Below, piece by piece: positions 26,049 to 35,303 of a stretch of 64,000 bases of DNA. The notes beneath the pieces were generated by a model, which saw only the letters and a program-made list of their open reading frames with translations, did no database searches and was not told the DNA's origin. The DNA lies in contig NZ_CP011340.1 in the NCBI RefSeq assembly GCF_001278075.1, positions 4,154,001-4,218,000 on the forward strand. Reading direction: 5' to 3'. Positions within the stretch are counted from its first letter, which is position 1, and each line of letters starts with the position of its first letter. Both the position numbers and the translations under genes were made by a program. This DNA comes from Streptomyces pristinaespiralis (lineage in GTDB: Bacteria > Actinomycetota > Actinomycetes > Streptomycetales > Streptomycetaceae).

Positions 26049-27575
26049 GTGGAGTGGCTCAATGCCGAGAACGTCGTGGCCGTGCTCACCGCCGTGCTGG
26101 GCATCCTCGCCTCCGGCGGCGTGCTCTGGTACGAGCGGCGGGTGCCGCGGCGCCGACGTATCGGGTACCGGGTGCAGATGGACACCCCGATCGGCAGCGA
26201 CGTCCGCGCCGGCCGGCCCAACTTCCGGCTCGGGCTGTTCAACGAGGCCCCGGAGATGTCCGATGCCACGCTCGTCCTGCTGCGCATCGAGAACGACGGC
26301 TCGCAGAGCATCGCGGACAACGACTACACCGGCCGGGAGATCCACGGCCTCACCGCGGAGTTCACCGATCGCACCGTACGCGCCATAGCGGTCACCCAGC
26401 CGCCGGGCGCCGAGCACCTGATGGACCACTTCACGGCGGCCGCCGGCATGCGGCACACCGGCGGAACGATTCACCTGCCGCGCGTCCCCCTGAACCAGGG
26501 CCAGCACTTCAAGCTGCTGGTGCTGCTCACCGGCGGCCCGGTCGGCAGCGCGATCCGGGTGACCGGCGGCCTGCGGGACGGCGACGTGGCCCCCAACCGC
26601 AGCACCACTCCCGACGACACCCCTCCGCTGTTCAGCCGCGCTGCCCGGGTGATCACCGTGCTGCTGACCGTCTGCGTCGTGGCGCTCGCCACGATCATCG
26701 TCGCGCGGGACGACTCCCGTCCGCCGATCGGCTGCGCACGCGGGGAGCTCACCGTCACCGGCTCGACGGCCTTCGCGCCGGTGGTGCGGGAGCTGGCGAA
26801 GAAGTACGAGAAGGACTGCGAGGGCGCCACCGTCACCGTCGACGCGCACGGCAGCAACGCCGGCATCAGGGCACTCGCGGAAGCGGGCGCCGCGTCGCAG
26901 GACGGTTCACCGGCGGTGATCGCACTCGCCGACGGCCCCAAGCCGGGCGGCTATCCGCAGCTCCGTGAGACCCGGGTCGCCGTCTCCGTCTTCTCGCTCG
27001 TCGTCAACGACCGCGTCACGCTGAAGAACCTCTCCCTCGACGCCGTCCGCAAGCTCTACCGGGGCGAGATCACCGACTGGTCGCAGCTCGGCGGTCCCGA
27101 CCTGCCGGTCCTCCTCGTCAGCCGGGACGCCAACTCCGGTACCCGGGAGGTCTTCCAGCGCCGGGTCCTGCACCGCAACGAGCCCGTGAACTCCTCGCGC
27201 GACTGCACGCACAAGGACGACGCGGAGGCTCCCGTCGTCCGCTGCGAACTCAGCAGCACCGAACAGGTGCTGGCGACGGTCGCCGATCTGCCGGGTGCGA
27301 TCGGCTACAGCGAACTGCGCTCCGGCAGCGGCCTGAAGGGCCTGCACCGCCTGACCATCGACGGCGACGCGCCGTCCGTCGACGACATCGGCGAGACGGG
27401 CTACCCGTACCGCGAGATCGAGTACGCCTACACCTACGGCCGGCCGCCCGCCGACTCGCTCGTCTCCAGCTTCCTCACCTACATGAGCCGCGGCGGCGGG
27501 CAGGACGTGATCACCACGCACGGGCACCTGCCGTGCGCGACGCCGAAGGGGCTGCGGATCTGCGGGGAGGAGTGA
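26049..27575 (+). CDS. Membrane-tethered PstS-like substrate-binding protein
   Basis: The 508-residue protein has an unusual layout. An N-terminal membrane helix (VVAVLTAVLGILASGGVLW) is followed by a domain of about 160 residues that I do not recognise, then a second helix (VITVLLTVCVVALATIIV). A C-terminal periplasmic-binding-protein domain of PstS type completes it: LTVTGSTAFAPVVREL, LYRGEITDWSQLGG, SRDANSGTREVFQ. The last motif is the classic phosphate/anion-binding TGT/SGT region. No ABC transporter genes are near. Next to two sensor kinases, it looks more like a receptor than an importer subunit. The GTG start has GAGGAGCGAGGGGG upstream. Confidence 0.82.
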   Translation: MEWLNAENVVAVLTAVLGILASGGVLWYERRVPRRRRIGYRVQMDTPIGSDVRAGRPNFRLGLFNEAPEMSDATLVLLRIENDGSQSIADNDYTGREIHGLTAEFTDRTVRAIAVTQPPGAEHLMDHFTAAAGMRHTGGTIHLPRVPLNQGQHFKLLVLLTGGPVGSAIRVTGGLRDGDVAPNRSTTPDDTPPLFSRAARVITVLLTVCVVALATIIVARDDSRPPIGCARGELTVTGSTAFAPVVRELAKKYEKDCEGATVTVDAHGSNAGIRALAEAGAASQDGSPAVIALADGPKPGGYPQLRETRVAVSVFSLVVNDRVTLKNLSLDAVRKLYRGEITDWSQLGGPDLPVLLVSRDANSGTREVFQRRVLHRNEPVNSSRDCTHKDDAEAPVVRCELSSTEQVLATVADLPGAIGYSELRSGSGLKGLHRLTIDGDAPSVDDIGETGYPYREIEYAYTYGRPPADSLVSSFLTYMSRGGGQDVITTHGHLPCATPKGLRICGEE

Positions 27576-27580
27576 GCCGG

Positions 27581-27790
27581 TCAGTCCTCTGCGGGCATCA
27601 GTCCGGTCACCTTGCCGCTGGGATCGGCGTCGAGATAGCCGCCGGCGCCGTACTCGTCGGAGAGGTAGAGGCCCACGCCCAGCGGGGTGTCGAAGGTGTC
27701 GCTCGGCACCCGGGCCACCAGGTAGCGCGAGGTCGGATCCATCACGTTCAGGTCCTTGTGCGCCCGCTCCAGCAGGGCGGGGATCATGTC
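27581..27790 (-). pseudogene. Detached C-terminal end of the third Ser/Thr kinase (after in-frame TAA)
   Basis: Directly after the kinase stop codon TAA (27793-27791) the same reading frame stays open for 69 more codons: D, then MIPALLERAHKDLNV, and on to GVGLYLSDEYGAGGYLDAD, ending at TGA 27581. This reads as protein, not noise. It completes the extracytoplasmic module begun at the kinase C-terminus (HRPFRLDDFD, stop, DMIPALLERA). I interpret it as the tail cut off by a nonsense mutation. Reinitiation at the ATG at 27787 could yield a free 68-residue peptide. Confidence 0.65.
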
Positions 27791-29266
27791 TTAGTCGAAG
27801 TCGTCCAGGCGGAACGGACGGTGGCCGCTCGGCAGGGTGCCGCTGATGATGCCCTTCCGCGCGCCCTCACCGACGCGGTAGGTCCAGCTGTCGTACCGCT
27901 TGTCGTCGCCGTCGACCATCACTTCGACCGACACGTGCTCCGGGTACACGGTCAGGCCACCGGCCCTGTCCGTACCCGTCTTCGCCTCGATGTCCGCGAT
28001 CGCCGTGCGGATGCCGTCAGGAGTCAGCAGGTCGACCTGCTCGGCGCTCTTCGACGGCGTGGGACTCGGCGGGGTGGGCGTGGGGGTCCTCTCCCCGGTG
28101 ACGGCCGGCCCCGACGGCTTCGCCCCCGCCTCGCCGCCCTTTCCGCCGTCGGGCAGCAGCGTCCACACCAGGACGCCTGTCAGCACGGTCGCGACGACGG
28201 ACGCGCCGATCGCGAGCCGGCGGCCCGCGGCACGCCCGGCCGGCACCGGCCGGGTCACCGCCCCCTGCGGCGCCCAGGCCGCGGCGGACGGGACCTTGCC
28301 CGCGTTCGTCGGCGCCGGTACCGCGTCCTCGGGAGCCGACGCCTGGGCCGGTACGGCGTCCTCGGGGGTCGCGGCGGCGGGCGGCGCGAGCCGGTACGAG
28401 GTCGTCGCCGGCGGCGACGCGGCGCGGCCCTCCACCACCTCGGCCAGCATCCGGTCCACCGCCTCGGGGCCGGGACGGGCGGCCGGGTCCTTGACCAGCA
28501 CGGCGGCCAGCAGCCCGGCCAGCGGACCGGCCTGACGCGGCGGCGGCAACTCGTCGTTGAGGACGGCCGCCAGCGTGGCGAGCGTGGTACCGCGCCGCAG
28601 CGGGTGGTGTCCCTCGACCGCGACGTACAGCATCATCGCCAGCGACCACAGGTCCGCGCCCGGCCCGCCTTCGTCCCCCGAGATCCGCTCGGGGGCCATG
28701 TAGTCGGGCGTGCCGATGATGGAGCCGGTCGCCGTCAGGACGGTCGACTCCCTGATCGCCGCGATGCCGAAGTCGGTGAGCACGGGCCTGCCGTCGGGCC
28801 GCAGCAGTACGTTCGCGGGCTTCACGTCCCGGTGCTGGATGCCGGCGTCGTGCGCGGCCCGCAGCGCCGCCAGCACCTCCCGCCCCATCCTGGCGGCCTC
28901 GACGGGCGTCATCGGCCCCCGCGCCAGCCGGTCGGCGAGCGACCCGCCGGCGACCAGTTCCATGACGAGCCACGGGTAGGTGTCCTCGCCGCCGTCGACG
29001 ACGTGGTGGATCGTCACGACGCCCGGATGCTCGACCCTGGCGAGCGCGCGCGCCTCCCGCAGCACCCGTGCCCGCAGCAAGCGGGCAGCCTCCGGGTCGT
29101 ACTCGGCCAGCCCCGGATCGGGCGGCCGTACTTCTTTCAGCGCCACGGCCCGGTCCAGCACGATGTCCCGTGCCCGCCAGACCGTCCCCATACCGCCGCC
29201 GCCGAGCCGCCCCTCCAGCTCGAACCGGCCGTCGACCACCCGTCTCGCGGGCCCCCCGTCGTTCAT
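27791..29266 (-). CDS. Transmembrane Ser/Thr protein kinase, truncated by in-frame stop
   Basis: The 491-residue kinase has an intact catalytic core: LGGGGMGTVWRA, VALKEV, HRDVKPANVLL, DFGIA and APERISG. A linker, a membrane helix (AIGASVVATVLTGVLVWTLL) and a Thr/Pro stalk follow. An outer domain (LTPDGIRTAIADIEAKTG, VYPEHVSVEVMV) ends abruptly at FRLDDFD followed by TAA, a rare stop in this GC-rich genome. The same frame then continues for 69 sensible codons. Kinase activity should survive; ligand sensing may not. The start at 29266 lacks a ribosome-binding site and may be leaderless. Confidence 0.85.
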   Translation of the reverse strand: MNDGGPARRVVDGRFELEGRLGGGGMGTVWRARDIVLDRAVALKEVRPPDPGLAEYDPEAARLLRARVLREARALARVEHPGVVTIHHVVDGGEDTYPWLVMELVAGGSLADRLARGPMTPVEAARMGREVLAALRAAHDAGIQHRDVKPANVLLRPDGRPVLTDFGIAAIRESTVLTATGSIIGTPDYMAPERISGDEGGPGADLWSLAMMLYVAVEGHHPLRRGTTLATLAAVLNDELPPPRQAGPLAGLLAAVLVKDPAARPGPEAVDRMLAEVVEGRAASPPATTSYRLAPPAAATPEDAVPAQASAPEDAVPAPTNAGKVPSAAAWAPQGAVTRPVPAGRAAGRRLAIGASVVATVLTGVLVWTLLPDGGKGGEAGAKPSGPAVTGERTPTPTPPSPTPSKSAEQVDLLTPDGIRTAIADIEAKTGTDRAGGLTVYPEHVSVEVMVDGDDKRYDSWTYRVGEGARKGIISGTLPSGHRPFRLDDFD

Positions 29267-29380
29267 GGCGGGAGCATAAGGGACACGGACGACACCGGAC
29301 GGCGGGGGCATCGCCCAGGGGGCCGGGCCGGCGGCGGGCGGGGCGGGCCCCGGTCCGCACGGCGGCGCCGGACACAAAAG

Positions 29381-29446
29381 AACCCCCGGACGCGGATCCG
29401 CGGCGAAAGCGCTCGGCCCTCGCCGCGGATCTGCCCCTCGGGGGTT
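29381..29446. terminator. Long two-part hairpin terminator of purA
   Basis: The outer stem AACCCCCG / CGGGGGTT encloses an inner stem CGCGGATCCGCGGCGA / TCGCCGCGGATCTG, followed by TTT on the plus strand and CAAAAG-type sequence on the other side. It ends purA 20 bp after its stop codon. Confidence 0.85.
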
Positions 29447-29466
29447 TCCAGTGTCCCGCGGACGAC

Positions 29467-30786
<1,320 letters not shown>

Positions 30787-30841
30787 TCAGGGGGCCGGAG
30801 CCGTGCCTGAGTCCTGGGACAGGTTGCCCCGGAATAGACGA

Positions 30842-30869
30842 AGCCCCTGGCGCAATAGCGCAAGGGGCT
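30842..30869. promoter_or_regulatory. Strong hairpin in the purA / lipid-kinase divergent region
   Basis: AGCCCCT pairs with AGGGGCT, and an inner GCGC-AATA-GCGC forms a second helix, with one mismatch between them. The element lies 35 bp upstream of the GTG at 30904 and 92 bp upstream of the purA start. Without mapped transcription starts it may be a leader hairpin, an attenuator or a terminator shielding the two genes. Confidence 0.5.
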
Positions 30870-30903
30870 CTTGCACAAAGATGCTACCCGAGGAAGGACC
30901 GAG

Positions 30904-31716
30904 GTGTCGGATCCCGACCAGCTGCTGGTGGTCATCGACCCGGTCGCCCGCCGAATGGACGGCGAGTCCGTGCGCATCGCGAAAGATGTGCTGTGCGGCG
31001 GGTCGGAGGCGAAAATCTGTCTTCCCCAGGGCCCGGAGGAATTTGCCCGGGCACTCGCCCGGAGGGGTTCGCGCAGGCCGGTGGTGGTCGGTGACGACCG
31101 GGCACTGCTGCGGGCTGTGGCCCTCCTGCACCGCGACCGCTCGCTCGGCGACGGCGTGCTGGCGCTCGTCCCCGTGGGCGCCTCCGTACGGCTCGCGCAC
31201 TCCCTCGGCGTCCCCGCCGGGGCGGTCGCGGCGGCCAGGGCCGTCCTGGAGGGGACGCCGAGGCGGCTGGACCTGCTGGTGGACGAGAGCGACGGGGTGG
31301 TCCTGGGCGATCTGGCGATCCCGGCGGCCCGCCCTGCGGCACACGCGGCGGGAGCCTCGATGTGGACGACGGCCCGCTCCCTCGTACGCACCCTGGTGCG
31401 CCCCGCCCCCTCGGCCGCCCCTGTCCGCACCCACCGGCTGCGCGTGGAGGCGGACGGGATCCTGCTCTGCGACCTGGACCGCCCGGTCGAGGACGTCACC
31501 GTCCGCGCCGGCCCGGGCGGCCGCGCGGAGGTCGTCGTACGCCACGGCGCTACCGCCGAGCCGCTGCGCGCGAGCGCCCTCTCGGTGACGGTCTCCGGCC
31601 CGGACTTCCGCTACCGCGCCGACGCGCACGTCACCGGCCCGGTCCGAACCCGCACCTGGACGGTACGGGCGGGGGCATGGGGCCTGACACTCCCGGTGAC
31701 GGCCCCGACGGGCTGA
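30904..31716 (+). CDS. Diacylglycerol/lipid kinase-like protein
   Basis: The 270-residue protein resembles the DAGK catalytic-domain superfamily in outline: an N-terminal DQLLVVIDPVARR strand, a Rossmann-like RRPVVVGDDRALLRAV block in place of the usual GGDGT, and a C-terminal beta-sandwich half (HRLRVEADGILLCDLDRPVEDV). The canonical GGDGTxNE ATP-site motif is not recognisable (PVVVGDDRALLRAV instead), so catalytic activity is doubtful. Streptomyces annotations usually call this a diacylglycerol kinase. The GTG start follows GAGGAAGGA. It is divergent from purA. Confidence 0.7.
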   Translation: MSDPDQLLVVIDPVARRMDGESVRIAKDVLCGGSEAKICLPQGPEEFARALARRGSRRPVVVGDDRALLRAVALLHRDRSLGDGVLALVPVGASVRLAHSLGVPAGAVAAARAVLEGTPRRLDLLVDESDGVVLGDLAIPAARPAAHAAGASMWTTARSLVRTLVRPAPSAAPVRTHRLRVEADGILLCDLDRPVEDVTVRAGPGGRAEVVVRHGATAEPLRASALSVTVSGPDFRYRADAHVTGPVRTRTWTVRAGAWGLTLPVTAPTG

Positions 31717-31808
31717 CCCGGGCGGGCCGCCCCGCACAGGGCGCCCCGGCGAGGCACGGCGACACGCGGCCCTACGCCGGCAGGGCCCGGCGGGCTGACC
31801 CGCCAGGG

Positions 31809-31842
31809 CCCGGCGGGCGGGGAAGGCCCCGCCCGCGCCGGG
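31809..31842. terminator. Bidirectional hairpin terminator
   Basis: CCCGGCGGGCGGGG pairs with CCCCGCCCGCGCCGGG across a 4-base loop, immediately before the GbsR-like stop codon (31843) and after the lipid-kinase gene. Confidence 0.75.
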
Positions 31843-32352
31843 TCAGGCCGCGCCGTAGAGCCGGTCGCGGTGTTCGCGCCAGCGTTCCATGAGGAGGGCT
31901 AGCTCCTTCTCCAGGAACTGGAAGAACTCCAGCGTCTCGGAGATCCGGCGGCCCGCCCCCGTCTCCGGGCCGAGGCTCACCACGCCCTCCCGCAGGGTGT
32001 GCTCCCAGCGCTTGAGGATCTGGTCGCGGTTGGTGAGTGCCTCGTACCACTGGTTGCTGTGCACGCGGTAGCGGTCGCGACGGGAGCCCGGTTCCCGCTC
32101 GCGGGAGATCATGTTGACCTGCGCGAGGTAGCGGATCGCGCCGGAGACGGCGGCGGGGCTGACCTGGAGCTGCTTCCCGAGCTCGGCCGAGGTCATCACG
32201 CCCGAGTCGGAGGAGAGCAGGGCGGCGAAGACGCGGGCCGGCATCCGGGTCATGCCCGCTTCGACCATCTGCGCGGCGAAGCGCTCCACGAAGGCGGACA
32301 CCGCGTCCGCGTCCCGCGGTTGCTGCGCTGCCGCGGTCTGTTCGGTCACCAC
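31843..32352 (-). CDS. GbsR/MarR-type transcriptional regulator of the adjacent ABC exporter
   Basis: The 169-residue protein has a winged helix (MPARVFAALLSSDSGVMTS, then LGKQLQVSPAAVSGAIRYLAQ) and a wing with EREPGSRRDRYRV. The C-terminal helices (LEFFQFLEKELALLMERW) are typical of the GbsR subgroup that sits next to ABC exporters. It is divergent from the exporter genes, and a 16-bp palindrome lies between them. It probably represses the exporter until a substrate binds. The GTG at 32352 is chosen for its AGGGGAG site; one codon later is equally possible. Confidence 0.85.
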   Translation of the reverse strand: MVTEQTAAAQQPRDADAVSAFVERFAAQMVEAGMTRMPARVFAALLSSDSGVMTSAELGKQLQVSPAAVSGAIRYLAQVNMISREREPGSRRDRYRVHSNQWYEALTNRDQILKRWEHTLREGVVSLGPETGAGRRISETLEFFQFLEKELALLMERWREHRDRLYGAA

Positions 32353-32405
32353 CGGATCATCTCCCCTTGTCACGGTCCTGAGCCGAGTTTATACGCTTCC
32401 TTAAC

Positions 32406-32421
32406 TTCACAACTTTGTGAA
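32406..32421. promoter_or_regulatory. 16-bp palindrome, likely GbsR/MarR operator
   Basis: TTCACAA-CT-TTGTGAA is a perfect 7+7 dyad, AT-rich in a GC-rich genome. It sits 20 bp before the exporter ATP-binding gene start and 54 bp before the regulator start, where a repressor could block both promoters. A TATAC/TATAAA-like box lies at about 32391 on the regulator side. Confidence 0.75.
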
Positions 32422-32441
32422 ATCAGCGTACGTTCTGAAAC

Positions 32442-33395
32442 ATGACGAAGGCAATCACCGTCTCCGGACTCCACAAGTCGTTCGGACGGACACGTGCGCT
32501 GGACGGCCTCGACCTCGCCGTCGAAACCGGTGAGGTACACGGCTTCCTCGGGCCCAACGGAGCGGGGAAGTCGACCACGATCCGGGTTCTGCTCGGGCTG
32601 CTGCGCGCCGACTCGGGCGCGGCCCAGATGCTCGGCAAGGACCCCTGGCACGACGCCGTGGAACTGCACCGGCGCCTCGCCTACGTCCCCGGTGACGTCG
32701 AGCTGTGGCCGGGGCTCACCGGCGGCGAGGCCATCGACCTGCTCTCCCGGCTGCGCGGCGGCATCGACAAGCGGCGCCGCGACGAACTCGTCGAGCGGTT
32801 CGACCTGGACCCGACCAAGAAGGGCCGGGCCTACTCCAAGGGCAACCGGCAGAAGGTCGCCATCGTCGCCGCGCTCGCGTCCGACGCCGACCTGCTGCTG
32901 CTCGACGAGCCGACCGCCGGCCTCGACCCCCTGATGGAGGTCGTCTTCCAGGACGTCATCTCCGAGGCGAAGGCCGCGGGCAGGACCGTGCTGCTCTCCA
33001 GCCACATCCTGGCCCAGGTCGAGAAGCTGGCCGACCGGGTCAGCATCATCCGGCAGGGGCGGATCGTGCAGTCCGGGACGCTGAGCGAGATGCGGCACCT
33101 GACGCGTACGACGGTCGAGGCGGAAACCGCCCGCCCCGTCACCGGCCTGGCCGAACTGCCGGGCGTGCACGACCTGGAGACCGACAGCGGGCGGGTGCGG
33201 TTCGCCGTCGACGGCAACCAGCTGGACGGCGCGATCCGCCGGCTCTCCGAGTTCGGTGTCCGCAGCCTCGTCAGCCACCCCCCGACGCTCGAGGAGTTGA
33301 TGCTGCGCCACTACGGCGACGAGCTGGGCGCCAACGGACACGGCGCCGCCGCCGGCGACACGACCCGCCTCGCCGACGACGGAGCGGCACGATGA
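32442..33395 (+). CDS. ABC exporter ATP-binding protein
   Basis: The 317-residue protein has Walker [11 protein letters not shown]-loop region [13 protein letters not shown], signature [16 protein letters not shown] (a YSKGxxQK variant of LSGGQ), Walker [15 protein letters not shown] and switch His in LLSSHIL. This is the drug-exporter (DrrA/CcmA-like) subgroup. A C-terminal extension after residue 230 resembles DrrA tails. It overlaps the permease by 4 bp (ATGA). Energises export through the membrane partner downstream; the substrate is unknown. Confidence 0.93.
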   Translation: MTKAITVSGLHKSFGRTRALDGLDLAVETGEVHGFLGPNGAGKSTTIRVLLGLLRADSGAAQMLGKDPWHDAVELHRRLAYVPGDVELWPGLTGGEAIDLLSRLRGGIDKRRRDELVERFDLDPTKKGRAYSKGNRQKVAIVAALASDADLLLLDEPTAGLDPLMEVVFQDVISEAKAAGRTVLLSSHILAQVEKLADRVSIIRQGRIVQSGTLSEMRHLTRTTVEAETARPVTGLAELPGVHDLETDSGRVRFAVDGNQLDGAIRRLSEFGVRSLVSHPPTLEELMLRHYGDELGANGHGAAAGDTTRLADDGAAR

Positions 33396-35050
33396 GCACC
33401 GCCACCGCCACGAAGGCGCCCACCGCGCCCCGCACCGCGAACGGCGGCAACGCGCTCGCCGGCACGCTCGCCCTGCTCCGCTTCGATCTGCGCAGGGACC
33501 GCGTCCGGCTGTCCGTGTGGATCCTCGCGCTGGTCGTCGGCACCGTGTCGACGGCGAGCAACTTCAAGACGCTGTACGCCGATCCGGCGGACCGCGCCTC
33601 GGTCGTGACGACCATGGACGGCCCCGCCGGGCTCGCGATGACCGGACCGCGCCACTACCTGGACGACTACAACTTCGGCGCGATGCTCGGTCACCAGATG
33701 CTCGGCTTCATGGCCGTGATGGTCGGCCTGATGAGCGTCCTGATCGTCACCCGGCACACCCGCAACGAGGAGGAGACGGGCCGCGCGGAGCTGGTGCGCT
33801 CCACCGTCGTCGGGCGGCACGCCCACCTGGCCGCGGCGCTGGCCCTCGCGGTCCTCGCCAACGTCGTCCTCGCCCTGCTGCTCACGCTGACCCTCGGCGG
33901 CATGGGCATCGAGGGCATCGACACCGGCGGCTCGCTGCTCTACGGCTCCGCGCACGCCGCCGTGGGCATCACCTTCGCCGCCGTCGCCGCCGTCACGGCG
34001 CAGATCACCGCGCACACGCGGGGCGCGTCCGGCATGGCGCTCGCCGTCGTCGGCGTCGCGTACGTACTGCGCGCGGCGGGCGACGTGGGCGGCGACGGGG
34101 CGCTCGCCTGGCTGTCGCCGATCGGCTGGGCGCAGCGCACGTACGTGTACGTCGACAACCGCTGGTGGCCGCTGCTGCTGTGCCTGGTGCTCGCCGTGCT
34201 GTGCGCCGCCGCCGGTTTCGCGCTGTCCACCCGGCGGGACGTGGGCGCGGGCCTGCGCGCGTCGCGGCTCGGCAGCGCGGTGGCGTCGGACGCGCTGGGC
34301 CGGCCGTTCGGCTTCGCCTTGCGGCTGCACCGCGGCATGCTGGCCGGATTCGGCGCGGGCCTGTTCCTCATGGGCGCGATGTACGGGTCGATCCTCGGCG
34401 ACGCGGAGGACATGCTCAAGAACATCGACCAGATCCAGGAGGCGCTCAAGGAGATCGGCGGCGCCTCGGTGGCGGAGTCGTTCGCCTCGATGGTCATGGT
34501 CGTGATCTCCGTCGTCGGGGCCGTGTACGTGGTGATGGCGGCGCTGCGGCCGCGCGCCGAGGAGACCGCGGGCCGCGCGGAGCCGCTGCTCGCTACCGGG
34601 CTGTCCCGCACCCGCTGGGTGGGCAGCCATCTCGCCGTGGCCATGGCGGGCGGCACGGTGCTGCTGCTCCTGGCCGGTGCCGGCTTCGGGATCGCGGGCG
34701 CGGCGTCCGCCTCCGACGCGGGGCTGTTCCTCGACCTGGTGGCCGCGGCGCTCGCCTACGCGCCGGCGCTGTGGGTCACGGTCGGCGTCGCCGTCGTGCT
34801 CTTCGGCTGGTTCCCGCGGGCGAGCGCGGCGGCCTGGATCGTGCCGGTGTACGCCTTCGTGGTCGGCTACCTGGGGCAGCTGCTCCGGTTCCCCGGCTGG
34901 ATGAGCGACGTCTCCCCGTTCGGGCACGTTCCCCAACTGCCCGCCGCGCAGATGAGCTGGACCCCGATGGCGGTCCTGACGCTGGTCGCGGCTGGGCTGG
35001 TGTGGGTGGGGCTCGAAGGCTTCCGCAGGCGGGACCTGGAGACGAAGTAG
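33392..35050 (+). CDS. ABC exporter membrane protein (fused two-module permease)
   Basis: The 552-residue protein has about 12 hydrophobic segments, arranged as two similar halves that each begin with a cytoplasmic [19 protein letters not shown] or [21 protein letters not shown] entry helix. This is the architecture of fused ABC-2 permeases of the antibiotic exporter type. An [17 protein letters not shown] motif in the first half recurs as [17 protein letters not shown] in the second, showing internal duplication. It is coupled to the ATPase and pairs with it one-to-one (ABC with fused TMDs, so probably an ATPase dimer). Confidence 0.9.
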   Translation: MSTATATKAPTAPRTANGGNALAGTLALLRFDLRRDRVRLSVWILALVVGTVSTASNFKTLYADPADRASVVTTMDGPAGLAMTGPRHYLDDYNFGAMLGHQMLGFMAVMVGLMSVLIVTRHTRNEEETGRAELVRSTVVGRHAHLAAALALAVLANVVLALLLTLTLGGMGIEGIDTGGSLLYGSAHAAVGITFAAVAAVTAQITAHTRGASGMALAVVGVAYVLRAAGDVGGDGALAWLSPIGWAQRTYVYVDNRWWPLLLCLVLAVLCAAAGFALSTRRDVGAGLRASRLGSAVASDALGRPFGFALRLHRGMLAGFGAGLFLMGAMYGSILGDAEDMLKNIDQIQEALKEIGGASVAESFASMVMVVISVVGAVYVVMAALRPRAEETAGRAEPLLATGLSRTRWVGSHLAVAMAGGTVLLLLAGAGFGIAGAASASDAGLFLDLVAAALAYAPALWVTVGVAVVLFGWFPRASAAAWIVPVYAFVVGYLGQLLRFPGWMSDVSPFGHVPQLPAAQMSWTPMAVLTLVAAGLVWVGLEGFRRRDLETK

Positions 35051-35214
35051 CGCGCCGGGGACGCGGTCGCCGCCGCGTCACCCCCTCCCCGCCCGTTCCC
35101 GAACCGGGCTCCGCCCGGACCCGGCACCGCGCTCCGCCCGGTGTTCCGGGGGCGCCTCACCCTGCGCCCGGCGGCGTGGGGGACCCCCTCCGCACTCCCG
35201 CGCCTCGCGGCCGG

Positions 35215-35239
35215 CCGCCGGGGGAGGCGCCCCCGGCGG
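35215..35239. terminator. Hairpin terminator between ABC exporter and P450
   Basis: A perfect 10-bp stem (CCGCCGGGGG / CCCCCGGCGG) with a 5-base loop lies in the 253-bp spacer between convergent genes. The rest of the spacer is GC-rich with no gene seen. Confidence 0.75.
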
Positions 35240-35303
35240 GCTGATTTCGCGCGGCGGGATCGGCCCGCCCGGCGCTCGAGGGCTCCGCGCGAGGCGCGGC
35301 GGG

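Noticed and set aside
29340..29460. Possible tRNA-like structure between purA and the third kinase
   Set aside because: The sequence folds as one long double-tier hairpin with flanking T residues, not a cloverleaf; no TTCGA loop or CCA region fits. Called as a terminator.
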